DNA of 64,000 nucleotides from Micropterix aruncella (Eukaryota > Arthropoda > Insecta > Lepidoptera > Micropterigidae): assembly GCA_944548615.1 (NCBI GenBank), contig CALYMY010000059.1:172199-236198 (forward strand), written 5' to 3'. The first letter of the stretch is position 1; each line of letters opens with the position of its first letter. This document shows positions 10,212-21,130 of the stretch, one piece after another. The notes below the pieces were generated by a model, which saw nothing but the letters and a program-made list of their open reading frames with translations, had not been told where the DNA came from and did not search any database. A program made the translations under genes and the position numbers.

Positions 10212-11997
10212 TTACTCTAAAGTGTGATAATTTTTAAAACAAGGATCGATGCAGAGTGGTACATCGCAAATTTCACATATAAAAGTGGTCCTCTTCCGTT
10301 TTCCATCGCGTTTTAAGCACCATAAGCAACTAGCCCGCTTCCGCTCACCGACGGACCCAACGACCAGTGCAGCACTACGCGCAAAATGCTGTGTACCGTC
10401 AAGTCGCAGTGAAATATGGTCACGGTTTACACTTTGGTGACGACGCGGCTTAGGGACAAGGGGCAAATGCACGTCAGTGATTGCACTGATTAAACTTAGT
10501 CGGAAAACTTCTTGCCGAACAGTTGTGGCTACACTCCTATGGAAGAGGATACAAGCGTTTAATATAGACGCTTTGAGAAGCCTCTTGAATAGCTTTTTGC
10601 TCCATTTGGCGTTCCTTTTTCTTTCTATTAGAAAAGGCTCTAGCATTTGGTCTTTCTTGTCGACCCCGCCCATGGATTTATTGTAGTCGCATATCACCTT
10701 GGGTTTGTAGAGTGACGGCCTACCAGGTCTAGCAGCCACTTGGACCACTTCAATACCATGGCAAGTGGATGTAGTGTACACAGTTTTCTTGTCCTGGAAA
10801 GCCATCACTACAACATCCCCAGAATGTCGAGCTACGAAAGTTCCATCTGCCGGTATGACGTGCTGAATGAGTGGTGACACATGCTTCCGCGATTTGCGCA
10901 AGGCGCCAACACAATCGGTTTTGTTCCGTTTCAGGAACCTCGATAAAACGGGGGAGTTGAACCAACTGTCCAAGAATAATTGGTGTCCCTTGCCGAGCAG
11001 CGGCATCATAATTTGTCTTACAATGTCAGTGCTCTTCGGAAGATTTGATCGATTAGTAGTATCTTTGCCCATGTAAATGACGAACGACCACAGGTAGCCC
11101 GTAGCCGGTTCGCAGATTTCGAAGGATTTGATGCCGAAACGAGCAGCCTTCGTTCTGATAAACTGTTTGAAGGACAGTTTACCCTTCCACAATGTCAAAG
11201 ATTCATCAATTGATATCTGTTGCTCCAATACATAAGCCTCTTGAAACTTCGCATTCAAGTGCTCAGGTATGGGGCCAAGAGAGAACAACTTAGATGATTT
11301 CTTATTGCGGGTTTCGTTATCTACAAAGTGTAGAGCTCGATTTAAATTTTCATAACGAGCCTTTGAAAAAAGTTTTCTAAACGAGTCATGTTTTAAGAAC
11401 TCATTTGAAGAAAAGCACGATTTTATAGTCGGCATTTTGACAATCCCGATCAACATCCAAAATGTAAAAAGTATCATTATTTCATGAACGTTAGTGTCAT
11501 ACCAATCTCTCGCAAACCTCTCCGAAGACGCCTTCAATCCTTGAGCATATCGATTGGTCTCACAAACGATATGCTCCAGAATTTCGTCGTTCCAGAAAGT
11601 GCGGAAAGCATCATACGCATTCTCAACTGGCACGACAGGTCCAGGGTTTTCGACCAGAAATTCCTCTGGCCGCCCAGCGAAAGAATCCATGGGCGACCAG
11701 TTGAATATTATCGCGTCCCTGTCCCCATCGAACAAATCTGTCACTACATCATCTGCATATTTCCTTGCTTTTTGACTCGCGTCACTAACCCTAGCACTCC
11801 GCTCAGCCTTATCCATCTTATCTTTCAGTATTCTCGGAATTACTTCATCAGTCACACAGCCTTCCACAATCATATCGCCCCTACCAACGCGCGCCGTTGC
11901 CGCCCCTCCTCTTCCTCCGCGTCCTCCGTGTCCCTCTCTGCTTCCGCGTCCTCGTCCAGCAGCGTTTCGTCCAGCTCTCGCTACCAAGTACACTGGT
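10212..11997 (-). CDS. piggyBac-like transposase 2, catalytic exon (exon D)
   Basis: The exon follows the acceptor TTTTTTCATTTTCAG (12012-11998) and is open for 595 codons to the stop at 10212. It begins with an Arg/Gly-rich segment (GRGRGSREGHGGRGGRGG), then the DDE_Tnp_1_7-type core. Counting from the GTG at 11993, the catalytic Asp residues are D263 (SIDESLTLW), D342 (FLDSWFNSP) and D445 (GGVDKKDQM), spaced 79 and 103 residues as in piggyBac-family enzymes. The C-terminus has a cysteine-rich zinc-binding motif, C-x2-C-x13-C-x2-C-x4-C-x3-C-x4-H, the DNA-end-binding module of these transposases. No frameshift or stop interrupts it. Spliced to exons A-C the protein is 730 residues, and the catalytic residues become D400, D479 and D582. 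The enzyme would cut and paste DNA at TTAA in the nucleus. Confidence 0.9.
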
Positions 11998-12070
11998 CTG
12001 AAAATGAAAAAACGAAAATGATTAAAATTTAAAATTAAGATATATGTAAGAAGATCTACTAAGTACTAAC

Positions 12071-12204
12071 CTTCGAGTCGACAGACTCGCACTTGCCAGT
12101 GGACTTGTCAGCGGACTGAACTCGGGTGAAGGACTGCTGGACGAGGACCCGGAAACAGGGGACACAGGGCGTTCCGTCGGCGGTGACCTCGACGTAGACC
12201 TCCG
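12071..12204 (-). CDS. piggyBac-like transposase 2, exon C
   Basis: The 134-bp exon is bounded by an acceptor (GTAAATTTCAG, on the minus strand just above 12204) and a GTTAGT donor just below 12071. It enters in phase 0 and leaves in phase 2, matching its neighbours. It encodes a Ser/Pro/Arg-rich disordered segment starting RRSTSRSPPTERPVSPVSG. Confidence 0.8.
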
Positions 12205-12282
12205 CTGAAATTTACAAAAATAGAAGAAGAGTTCTCGAATTCATTTTATATTTATCATATCCTATTTATAGTAGTTTTATAC

Positions 12283-12364
12283 CTCTCCTATCAGAGGATC
12301 AAACTGGTGGCTCGGACCAGCGCTGGTTGACGGCGTGGGCGACGAACGTGCCGACATGACGCCG
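12283..12364 (-). CDS. piggyBac-like transposase 2, exon B
   Basis: The 82-bp exon lies between the acceptor TTTTCTAAAG and a GTATAA donor. Its first base completes a codon with exon A, and it ends in phase 0. The peptide includes SSPTPSTSAGPSHQFDPL; the PSTSAG motif recurs in the second exon of transposase 1. The GTATAA donor is weaker than the others. Confidence 0.75.
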
Positions 12365-12439
12365 CTTTAGAAAAGAACAAAAAAAAATTATAATATTCTC
12401 TGAAAATAATTTGTACCCAATACTTATATTTATACTTAC

Positions 12440-12630
12440 CAAGGTCGTTGAGTCCCTCCAGGACTCATGGAGAACACAGGCATGTCGGGCATGTCCACCG
12501 CCAGCGTCGAAGCCACGTCGAGTTCATCGTCGGAGTCGACGTCCGATGCCGACGTCTCCAACTCCGCCTCCAACTCGGCAAAGAACGAAGCATCAGGAAC
12601 TCCGCTCCCTAAATTCCATTTCCTAGACAT
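12440..12630 (-). CDS. piggyBac-like transposase 2, first coding exon (exon A) with start codon
   Basis: ATG at 12630 opens 63 codons and ends in phase 2 at a GTAAGT donor (12439-12434). The peptide starts [15 protein letters not shown] and carries an acidic stretch (DVDSDDELD), the usual acidic N-terminus of piggyBac-like proteins. The ATG is preceded directly by CAG after a T-rich run, so an intron probably ends at the base before it, with the 5' UTR exon further upstream (see 16617-16740). Start choice rests on this ATG being the only in-frame candidate and on the acidic tail. Confidence 0.8.
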
Positions 12631-12664
12631 CTGCAAAGTAAATGAAAACAAAAACAAATTTATA

Positions 12665-12672
12665 TATATATA

Positions 12673-12754
<82 letters not shown>

Positions 12755-12952
12755 GTGAGTGTGTGCGTGTGCGCGTGCGTGTGCGTGTGCGTGCGCGTGC
12801 GCGTGTGCGTGCGCGTGTGCCTGCGCGTGGGCCTGCGCGTGCGTGTGCGTGTACGTGTTCGTATACACACACGCACCCGCACACGCACACGCACACGCAC
12901 ACGCACACGCACGCACGCACGCGCAGACACACACACACACACACACATATAC

Positions 12953-12989
<37 letters not shown>

Positions 12990-13136
12990 TATATACATAT
13001 ATACATATATACATATATACATATATACATATATACATATATACATATATACATATATACATATATACATATATACATATATACATATATACATATATAC
13101 ATATATACATATATACATATATACATATATACATAT

Positions 13137-13229
<93 letters not shown>
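12665..13229. repeat. 565-bp compound microsatellite with near inverted-repeat symmetry
   Basis: In order it holds (TA)n, (GT/GC)n to about 12862, (CA/CG)n to about 12950, (ACATAT)n, a long (ATATATAC)n tract of period 8 from about 12988 to 13150, and (AT)n to 13229. Nearly the whole tract alternates purine and pyrimidine. The GT/GC half and the CA/CG half are roughly reverse complements, meeting near 12855-12870. It lies in the first intron of transposase 2 and ends exactly where the Helitron begins. Confidence 0.95.
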
Positions 13230-13230
<1 letters not shown>

Positions 13231-15545
13231 TAGCAGACCCGGCCACGCGTTGCTGTGGCTAAGGTTTTTGTTATATTACATTGTAAAAAACTATTTAAGA
13301 GGAACAGTAGGAGAACATCATTCATGGGGACCACCATGCTTTTTTACATAGATGCCATTTGTAAAAAAATGACAGATTTTCTATTTACGAACGAAGACGA
13401 AGATTTCTTATTTACGAACGAAGACGGAAACGTTAATGCTGGTATAAAAATCCACTAGATTGGGATTTGAAGGGGAAGGACTTTGAACACGTTTGATTAA
13501 AATTTTCGTGCAGTTGATATTAAGCAAAAATCAATACAAAATAATTAATTTTAAAATTTATTATTATTTTTATTCAAGTTTGTAACAAATGAGTATATTA
13601 CAAAATTGTTAGTAAATAGCATGTGACACTTAAACTTATGAATGAGGTAGGTAGGGCAGATAGTCTTAAATCTTTAAAAATAATATTTATTATTTTGAAT
13701 TATAAATACTTTTAATTTCAATTTAATTTAGCACTAATCGGTGCACAATATTTTTGGTTAACCTGTTTTTAGCTAATACAAATAGATTCGATGGTTTCCC
13801 TACACGTGAACATGCAACATATAGTTGCCCATGAGAAAAACATGGATTTTCCAAATCTAAACCACAAATGGACATTGTTTGGCCTTGAGACTTATTTATA
13901 GACATGGCAAAAGCTAAACGAATTGAAAACTGTAGCCTTCTGAAGGGTATGGTAGAATCTGACGGTATCATTGGAATACGTGGCAACAGGACCACTTTTC
14001 CTATAAACTTCCCAGTGAAAATGGTTGCTTCAAGAATATTTCCGGTGATCTTTTTGATGACCAAACGCGTACTGTTGCATAATTGAGGTGGATTCAAATT
14101 ACGTAGGAGAATAATAGGGGAACCAATCTTTAATCGAAGATTATGTGGTAGCATTCACCAGGTATATCTAGTGAATTTAAAAAATCAATTGGAAAATTTA
14201 CACTTTCATTTTCATCAACAACAGTATCGATTGATTTAAAAGACATCAGATCGCCTGGTAACAACTGTTGTATCTGGAAGTTAATTTCGTCAACATCAAC
14301 ATTTTCGGCTGCCAAAATCGCCCGATGACTGAGCCAGTTATGATTCAAGTAATTATTCTGTATATCCGGAAAAATAATCTGAATGAATTATTTTTTTTTC
14401 TGAAGAACAGTGCAGAAACTGTCTGACAGTTTAATGCATTGGGTATTTGGTAGCAGTTCTATTTTACCGTTCCCAATATCTAGGTTGTTTTGTTCGGAAA
14501 ATATTTGGGCTGATGGATCATTTTGCAATCGTACGGGCATGTTTATGGTCAATCAAAGTATTTCAACACTTCGCCATAAGAATGATTGTTTCAAACATGC
14601 ATTAATCTCATCCGCGAAAGTAGAGCGAGGTATAACCGGTAAGGTCTGTCGGAAATCACCAGACAAAAGTAAGATAGCACCACCGAAAAGTTTATTATTG
14701 CCGTTTAAATCTTGCATAGTTCTATGCAATGCTTCGAGTGAATATTTGTGAGCCTCTCATCCCAAATTATTATTGAACTCTTCCGCAATACTGCAGCTAT
14801 TTCACTAATTTTTTTTATTTTACACATTGCATTTGGTTTATTATGAATGTCCAATGGTAGCTTGAATGTTGAATGTGCCGTTCGCCCACCATCTAGCAAA
14901 GTAGCCGCAATGCCTGACGATGCAACTACTAATGCGATTTTCTGTTGCGACCGTATTTTGGCAAGAATCAACGATATTAAAAATGTCTTACCGGTTCCAC
15001 CTGGTGCGTCCAAGAAAAACAAACCGCCTTGTTCAGCAGCAACAGCCAGCATAATCCGATTATAAATAAAAAAAATTCTGCTGTTAGTAATGGCTCACTG
15101 TTTATGATATTTGTTGCTAAATTACCATGGTCATATTGTTTTTCTGGATGTAAATCGGTGTTGATTAAGTCGGTGGCTGGGAGATCAGGTGTTGGCATAC
15201 CATAATGATTAAGTGGTAAATTGTAGCTTAGCTGCTAGAATTGTAGCTTATATGATACGTTTGTAGGTTTAAAACATAGCAGCGCCATCTATTGATTACT
15301 TACTCAATCCAGTCAACAGATATCGCCATCTGTTAAAATCGTTCGGAGCTAACAGATATTTGTGAATGTCAAACAATAAATAATTTTCAATAAAACAATA
15401 TTGCGACTATAAATTAAGATGTAAGCTATCCTATCTTTCAACTTGGATCAAACTGCACACGTTGTGCAAATTTGATTCAAATCGGTTAAGTAGTTTAGGA
15501 GTCCATCGCGGACAAACAACGTGACACGTACTTTATATATTAGGA
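13230..15545 (-). mobile_element. Helitron (2316 bp), internally deleted
   Basis: Both ends fit Helitron rules. On the minus strand the 5' end starts TCCTAATATATAAAG at 15545, preceded by A. The 3' end is CTAG at 13233-13230, followed by T, with a hairpin (GCCAC, 8-nt loop, GTGGC; 13259-13242) eight bases before it. Helitrons insert between A and T and make no target duplication. Inside is a decayed Pif1-like helicase but no Rep (HUH nuclease) domain, so the element is a deletion derivative that could not move by itself. Confidence 0.85.
13726..15198 (-). pseudogene. Helitron Pif1-family helicase remnant
   Basis: Across several minus-strand frames the helicase reads in order. YGMPTPDLPATDLINTDL (15198) is the Helitron linker. 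GGTGKT (near 14985-15005) is the Walker A site for ATP. SSIIIWDE is Walker B. SGDFRQTLPVIPRS (near 14625-14680) is motif III. The C-terminal AFAMSINKSQGQTM and YVACSRVGKPSNL motifs lie between 13910 and 13780. Frame changes near 15050, 14750, 14400 and 14150 and in-frame stops make it a pseudogene. The Rep nuclease that should precede it is absent. Confidence 0.85.
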
Positions 15546-16616
<1,071 letters not shown>

Positions 16617-16740
16617 ATTTACTCGGCGATTCCGCAAATAAACACTCAAAACAACACAAAAAGTCGAGAGCACACGCACCGCGTTCGCCGAAATACTGAT
16701 CTGCGAATGTCGGCTCTAAAAATTGCCATTTAAAATAATT
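16617..16740 (-). promoter_or_regulatory. Probable promoter and 5' UTR exon of transposase 2
   Basis: On the minus strand a TTTTAAAT box (16736-16729) is followed about 32 bases later by an arthropod-type initiator TCAGT (16699-16695, A at 16697). About 80 bases further is a consensus donor GTAAGTATTT (16616-16607). This would give a noncoding leader exon of about 81 bp spliced over a 4-kb intron to the acceptor directly before the ATG at 12630. The layout is inferred from motifs; the TATA box is weak. Confidence 0.45.
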
Positions 16741-16883
16741 GAAAAGCGGGCGCGTTCACCAAAAATATAATTAAAATAAAATAGGTATCGCTGCATAGGT
16801 TACAAATCAAATCCTATGCCAATCATACCGAATAAGCCAATGGTTACGTGTTTTTCGAGAGCGTTCTTCGCGGTCAAAATTAT

Positions 16884-16962
16884 GGCCGATATCGGCCCAA
16901 CGGGGCCATCACGGTGATTCGTGAATTGGCCGATTTCGGCCAGTCGGGGCTTGAGTGGTTAA
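16884..16962. mobile_element. piggyBac-type right terminus abutting the satellite array
   Basis: The end TTGAGTGG-TTAA (16951-16962), read inverted, gives TTAACCACTCAAGCCCCGAC. It agrees at 18 of 22 bases with the start of the terminus at 6861. Inside it lie palindromes: GGCCGATATCGGCC (16884-16897, perfect) and GGCCGATTTCGGCC (near-perfect). The TTAA at 16959-16962 is also the first base block of the array spacer. It is probably the 5' end of the element carrying transposase 2. Confidence 0.55.
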
Positions 16963-17615
16963 CGCCTCGCGGGCAATATCTCTGGCTCGTTCCGGTATTT
17001 CTTCGAAATTCCGAAACGGCACTTCTATTTCTGTGGTCTCCATATTGTCTCTTCTCGTTGATCAAAGGCACTGAAAATGAAAATGAAAAAGCACAGATTA
17101 AATAGTATTGAAAAGTAATTAAAGAAGAAGAAGAAGACGAGATAAAAAGCAGAAGCAATGAAATGAAAAGCGTTCTAAAACCCTATCTTTTGACACCTCG
17201 CTTGTGTGTATATGATAAAATAAAGAATATAATATTTAATTTATTAAACGAAGCCGCGGGAAAAATACTAAAACTCCCTTGGCTCGGATCGCTACTATTG
17301 AAAACAAAAATCGTAAAATCGATAAATAAACTTTCGCAAGTATGACGAGGGCTGAAGTTACCATAGAAACAGAAATCGTTAAATCGATAAATATTCTATT
17401 GCGAGTCGGGCCACCGCCTGAGCTCGTTACTATGGAAACAAAACCGTTAAATCGATAAATCAATATACCTATACAGATATTAATTCGTCTATAATTCCGT
17501 TAATATTAATCAGATTTGAAAATTAAAAGAAGCGTTAGATGCGCAAAGCAAAACTCTATTAGATAATAATAAACAGGGAGGACTATTGATGCCTTTTAGC
17601 GCAATAGCCCTCAAA
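16959..17615. repeat. Unit 1 spacer, left-truncated at TTAA
   Basis: This copy starts 49 bases inside the full spacer, exactly at the TTAA that lies in the captured exon. The remainder matches the other copies. The spacer includes three ATCGATAAAT-containing subrepeats (GATAAAT at 17321, 17386 and 17454; periods 65 and 68), each preceded by a GAAACA-type segment. Confidence 0.95.
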
Positions 17616-17628
17616 CGTCGGGAGCCAA
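17616..17628. repeat. 13-bp 119-satellite scrap at the spacer/166-bp junction
   Basis: CGTCGGGAGCCAA is identical to the interior of every 119-bp monomer (CCCTCGTCGGGAGCCAACCC) and stands between spacer and 166-bp block in all units. It is either a remnant of a 119-bp monomer or the microhomology used when the founder unit was joined. Confidence 0.85.
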
Positions 17629-19808
17629 TTTATTTCGAAAAATGTGATTTTTTCTTAACAATTTCTATGTTCAAAATGAAAGTTTATATAAAAAAATTCA
17701 AAATGTCAAAATTTCGAAAATGCCATTTCGTAGAGATTTCAAAGGCCTTCGTTCTGTCCGAACACCGTAACGCGTTAGGTTTACTCTATCTCGATTTATT
17801 TCGAAAAATGTGATTTTTTCATAATAATTTCCAAGTTCAAAATGAAAGTTTATATAAAAATTTTCAAAATATCAAAATTTCAAAAATGCCATTTTGTAGA
17901 GCTTAAGCGGGGTGTCGATCTCGCCAAAGACCGCAACGCGGTAGGTTTACTCTATCTCGATTTATTTCGAAAAATGTGATTTTTTCATAACAATTTCTAT
18001 GTTCAAAATGAAAGTTTATATAAAAAATTTCAAAATGTCAAAATTTCGAAAATGCCATTTTGTAGAGATTACCAAGGCCGTCGTTCTGTCCGAACACCGT
18101 AACGCTATAGGTTTACTCTATCACGATCTCTTTCGAAAAATGTGATTTTTTCATAACAATTTCTATGTTTAAAATGAAATTTTATATAAAATTTTTCAAA
18201 ATGTCAAAATTTCGAAAATGCCATTTTGTAGCGATTACCAAGGCCGTCGTTCTGTCCGAACGCCGTAACGCTATAGGTTTACTCTATCACGATCTTTTTC
18301 GAAAAATGTGATTTTTTCATAATAATTTCTATGTTTAAAATGAAATTTTATATAAAATTTTTCAAAATGTCAAAATTTCAAAAATGCCATTTTGTAGAGT
18401 TTAAGCGGGGTGTCGATCTCGCCAAAGACCGCAACGCGGTAGGTTTACTCTATCACGGTCTTTTTCGAAAAATGTCATTTATTCATAACAATTTCTATGT
18501 TCAAAATGAAAGTTTATATAAAAAATTTCAAAATGTCAAAATTTCGAAAATGCCATTTCGTAGAGATTTCAAAGGCCTTCGTTCTACCTGAACACCGTAA
18601 CGCGTTTCATTTACTCTATCACTGTCTTTTTCGAAAAATGTCATTAATTCATAACAATTTCTATGTTCAAAATGAAAGTTTATATAAAAAATTTCAAAAT
18701 GTCAAAATTTCGAAAATGCCATTTTGTAGAGATTACCAAGGCCGTCGTTCTGTCCGAACGCCGTAACGCTATAGGTTTACTCTATCACGATCTTTTTCGA
18801 AAAATGTGATTTTTTCATAACAATCTCTATGTTTAAAATGAAATTTTATATAAATTTTTTCAAAATATCAAAATTTCAAAAATGCCATTTTGTAGATCTT
18901 AACCCGTTGGGTATGATACGACCAAATCTGGTTCTGAAACAATTATCCGTTGAGTATGATACGACCAGATCTGGTTCCGCGTTTTTTTCACTTCTTTGAC
19001 GTTCTCATATTTATTCATAATTATCTAATTGTTTTACAAAATGATATTTCAATATTCTGTATTCGAAATTTCAATGCAATCATTGTGCAGTTGTTCTTTT
19101 TATGATTGGTGTAGTAGTTTCGTAGTTATAGTACTTTAAGGTCGATGTCGCCGAAAATCCTGCAAAAGAGACAGATGCATCCATGAAAATACCCATTTAC
19201 TCCAAGGGTTAAGCGGGGTGTCGATCTCGCCAAAGACCGCAACGCGGTAGGTTTACTGTATCTCGATTTATTTCGAAAAATGTGATTTTTTCATAACAAT
19301 TTCTATGTTCAAAATGAAAGTTTATATAAAAAATTTCAAAATGTCAAAATTTCGAAAATGCCATTTTGTAGAGATTACCAAGGCCGTCGTTCTGTCCGAA
19401 CACCGTAACGCTATAGGTTTACTCTATCACGATCTTTTTCGAAAAATGTGATTTTTTCATAATAATTTCTATGTTTAAAATGAAATTTTATATAAAATTT
19501 TTCAAAATGTCAAAATTTCAAAAATGCCATTTTGTAGAGCTTAAGCGGGGTGTCGATCTCGCCAAAGACCGCAACGCGGTAGGTTTACTCTATCTCGTTC
19601 TTTTGTGAAAAATGTGATTTTTTCATAACAATTTCTATGTTCAAAATGAAAGTTTATATAAAAAATTTCAAAATGTCAAAATTTCGAAAATGCCATTTCG
19701 TAGAGATTACAAAGGCCTTCGTTCTGCCCAAACACCGTAACGCGTTTGATTTACTCTATCACGGTCTTTTTCGAAAAATGACATTTATTCATAACAATTT
19801 CTATGTTC
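17629..19808. repeat. Unit 1 block of 166-bp satellite, 11 monomers plus 44 bp
   Basis: Monomers repeat at exactly 166 bp (TCGAAAAATG at 17635, 17801, 17967, 18133, 18299, 18465, 18631, 18797). All share an AT-rich half (TTTATATAAA, TCAAAATGTC, AAAATGCCATTT). They fall in two classes by the other half. Class A has GTAGAGATT, AAGGCC, CGTTCTG and CCGTAACGC. Class B has CTTAAGCGGGGTGTCGATCT and GCAACGCGGTAGG. Order here is A B A A B A A B A B A. Every class B monomer contains a TTAA. A 310-bp insertion interrupts the eighth monomer. Confidence 0.95.
18899..19212. mobile_element. piggyBac-type MITE (306 bp) with TTAA duplication
   Basis: The element at 18903-19208 begins CCCGTTGGGTATGATACG and ends TTTACTCCAAGGG, flanked by TTAA at 18899-18902 and 19209-19212. 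Removing 310 bp restores the 166-bp register exactly (18797 + 166 + 310 = 19273). Sister units show the empty site GATCTTAAGCGGGG. Near its left end a motif of about 30 bp is repeated 43 bp apart, each copy ending in a palindrome-like ACCAGATCTGGT. It has no coding capacity, so movement would have needed a transposase in trans. Confidence 0.9.
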
Positions 19809-21130
19809 AGGAGTTCCCTCGTCGGGAGCCAACCCTGGGTGCAGCAGCCATGTCATGGTGGAACTTAGTAATTGCCATCATAATGGAATGCCTATACCAA
19901 ATTTTACGTCTCTACGGTTGACCGTTGAGGAGTTCCCTCGTCGGGAGCCAACCCTGGGTGCAGCAGCCATGTCATGGTGGAACTTAGTAATTGCCATCAT
20001 AATGGAATGCCTATACCAAATTTCACGTCTCTACGGTTGACCGTTGAGGAGTTCCCTCGTCGGGAGCCAACCCTGGGTGCACAAGCGATGTCATGGTGGA
20101 ACTTAGAAATTGCCGTCATAATGGAATGCCTATACCAAATTTCAGGTCTCTACGGTTGACCGTTGAGGAGTTCCGTCGTCGGGAGCCAACCCTGGGTGCA
20201 GCAGCCATGTCATGGTGGAACTTAGTAATTGCCATCATAATGGAATGCCTATACCAAATTTCACGTCTCTACGGTTGACCGTTGAGGAGTTCCCTCGTCG
20301 GGAGCCAACCCTGGGTGCAGCAGCCATGTCATGGTGGAACTTAGTAATTGCCATCATAATGGAATGCCTATACCAAATTTCACATCTCTACGGTTGACCG
20401 TTGAGGAGTTCCCTCGTCGGGAGCCAACCCTGGGTGCAGCAGCCATGTCATGGTGGAACTTAGTAATTGCCATCATAATGGAATGCCTATACCAAATGTC
20501 ACCTCTCTACGGTTGACCGTTGAGGAGTTCCCTCGTCGGGAGCCAACCCTGGGTGCAGCAGCGATGTCATGGTGGAACATAGAAATTGCCGTCATAATGG
20601 AATGCCTATACCAAATTTCACGTCTCTACGGTTGACCGTTGAGGAGTTCCCTCGTCGGGAGCCAACCCTGGGTGCAGCAGCCATGTCATGGTGGAACTTA
20701 GTAATTGCCATAATAATGGAATGCCTATACCAAATTTCACGTCTCTACGGTTGACCGTTGAGGAGTTCCCTTGTCGGGAGCCAACCCTGGGTGCAGCAGC
20801 CATGTCATGGTGGAACTTAGTAATTGCCATCATAATGGAATGCCTATACCAAATTTCACGTCTCTACGGTTGACCGTTGAGGAGTTTCCTCGTCGGGAGC
20901 CAACCCTGGGTGCAGCAGCCATGTCATGGTGGAACTTAGTAATTGCCATCATAATGGAATGCCTATACCAAATTTCACGTCTCTACGGTTGACCGTTGAG
21001 AAGTTCCCTCGTCGGGAGCCAACCCTGGGTGCAGCAGCCATGTCATGGTGGAACTTAGTAATTGCCATCATAATGGAATGCCTATACCAAATTTCACGTC
21101 TCTACGGTTGACCGTTGAGGAGTTCCCTCG
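19809..21130. repeat. Unit 1 block of 119-bp satellite, 11 monomers plus 13 bp
   Basis: The period is exactly 119 bp, with one-base variants between monomers. Landmarks in each monomer are GAGGAGTTCCCTCGTCGGG, CCCTGGGTGCAGCAGCCATG, AATTGCCATCATAATGGAAT and CTCTACGGTTGACCGTT. It begins after CTATGTTC of the 166-bp satellite and ends at CCCTCG, the same two junctions as in all other units. The monomer has no stop in one frame, but the frame slips each period, so it is not coding. Confidence 0.97.

Noticed and set aside
11484..12032. Plus-strand ORF ending in a serine-rich run
   Set aside because: Antisense shadow of transposase 2, whose catalytic motifs are on the minus strand.
12436..13351. 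Long ORFs of Tyr/Ile, His/Thr or Cys/Val repeats
   Set aside because: They are translations of the dinucleotide microsatellites; only the first coding exon of transposase 2 at 12630-12440 is real.
17163..17345. 60-residue plus-strand ORF (MKSVLKPYLL...) in each spacer
   Set aside because: No recognisable domain, and it overlaps the ATCGATAAAT subrepeats. Its conservation is explained by array homogenisation. Used only as a coordinate anchor.
17740..17775. Possible CENP-B box in the 166-bp monomer (TTCGTTCTGTCCGAACACC)
   Set aside because: It lacks the central A and the CGGG end needed for the core pattern TTCG-x4-A-x2-CGGG.
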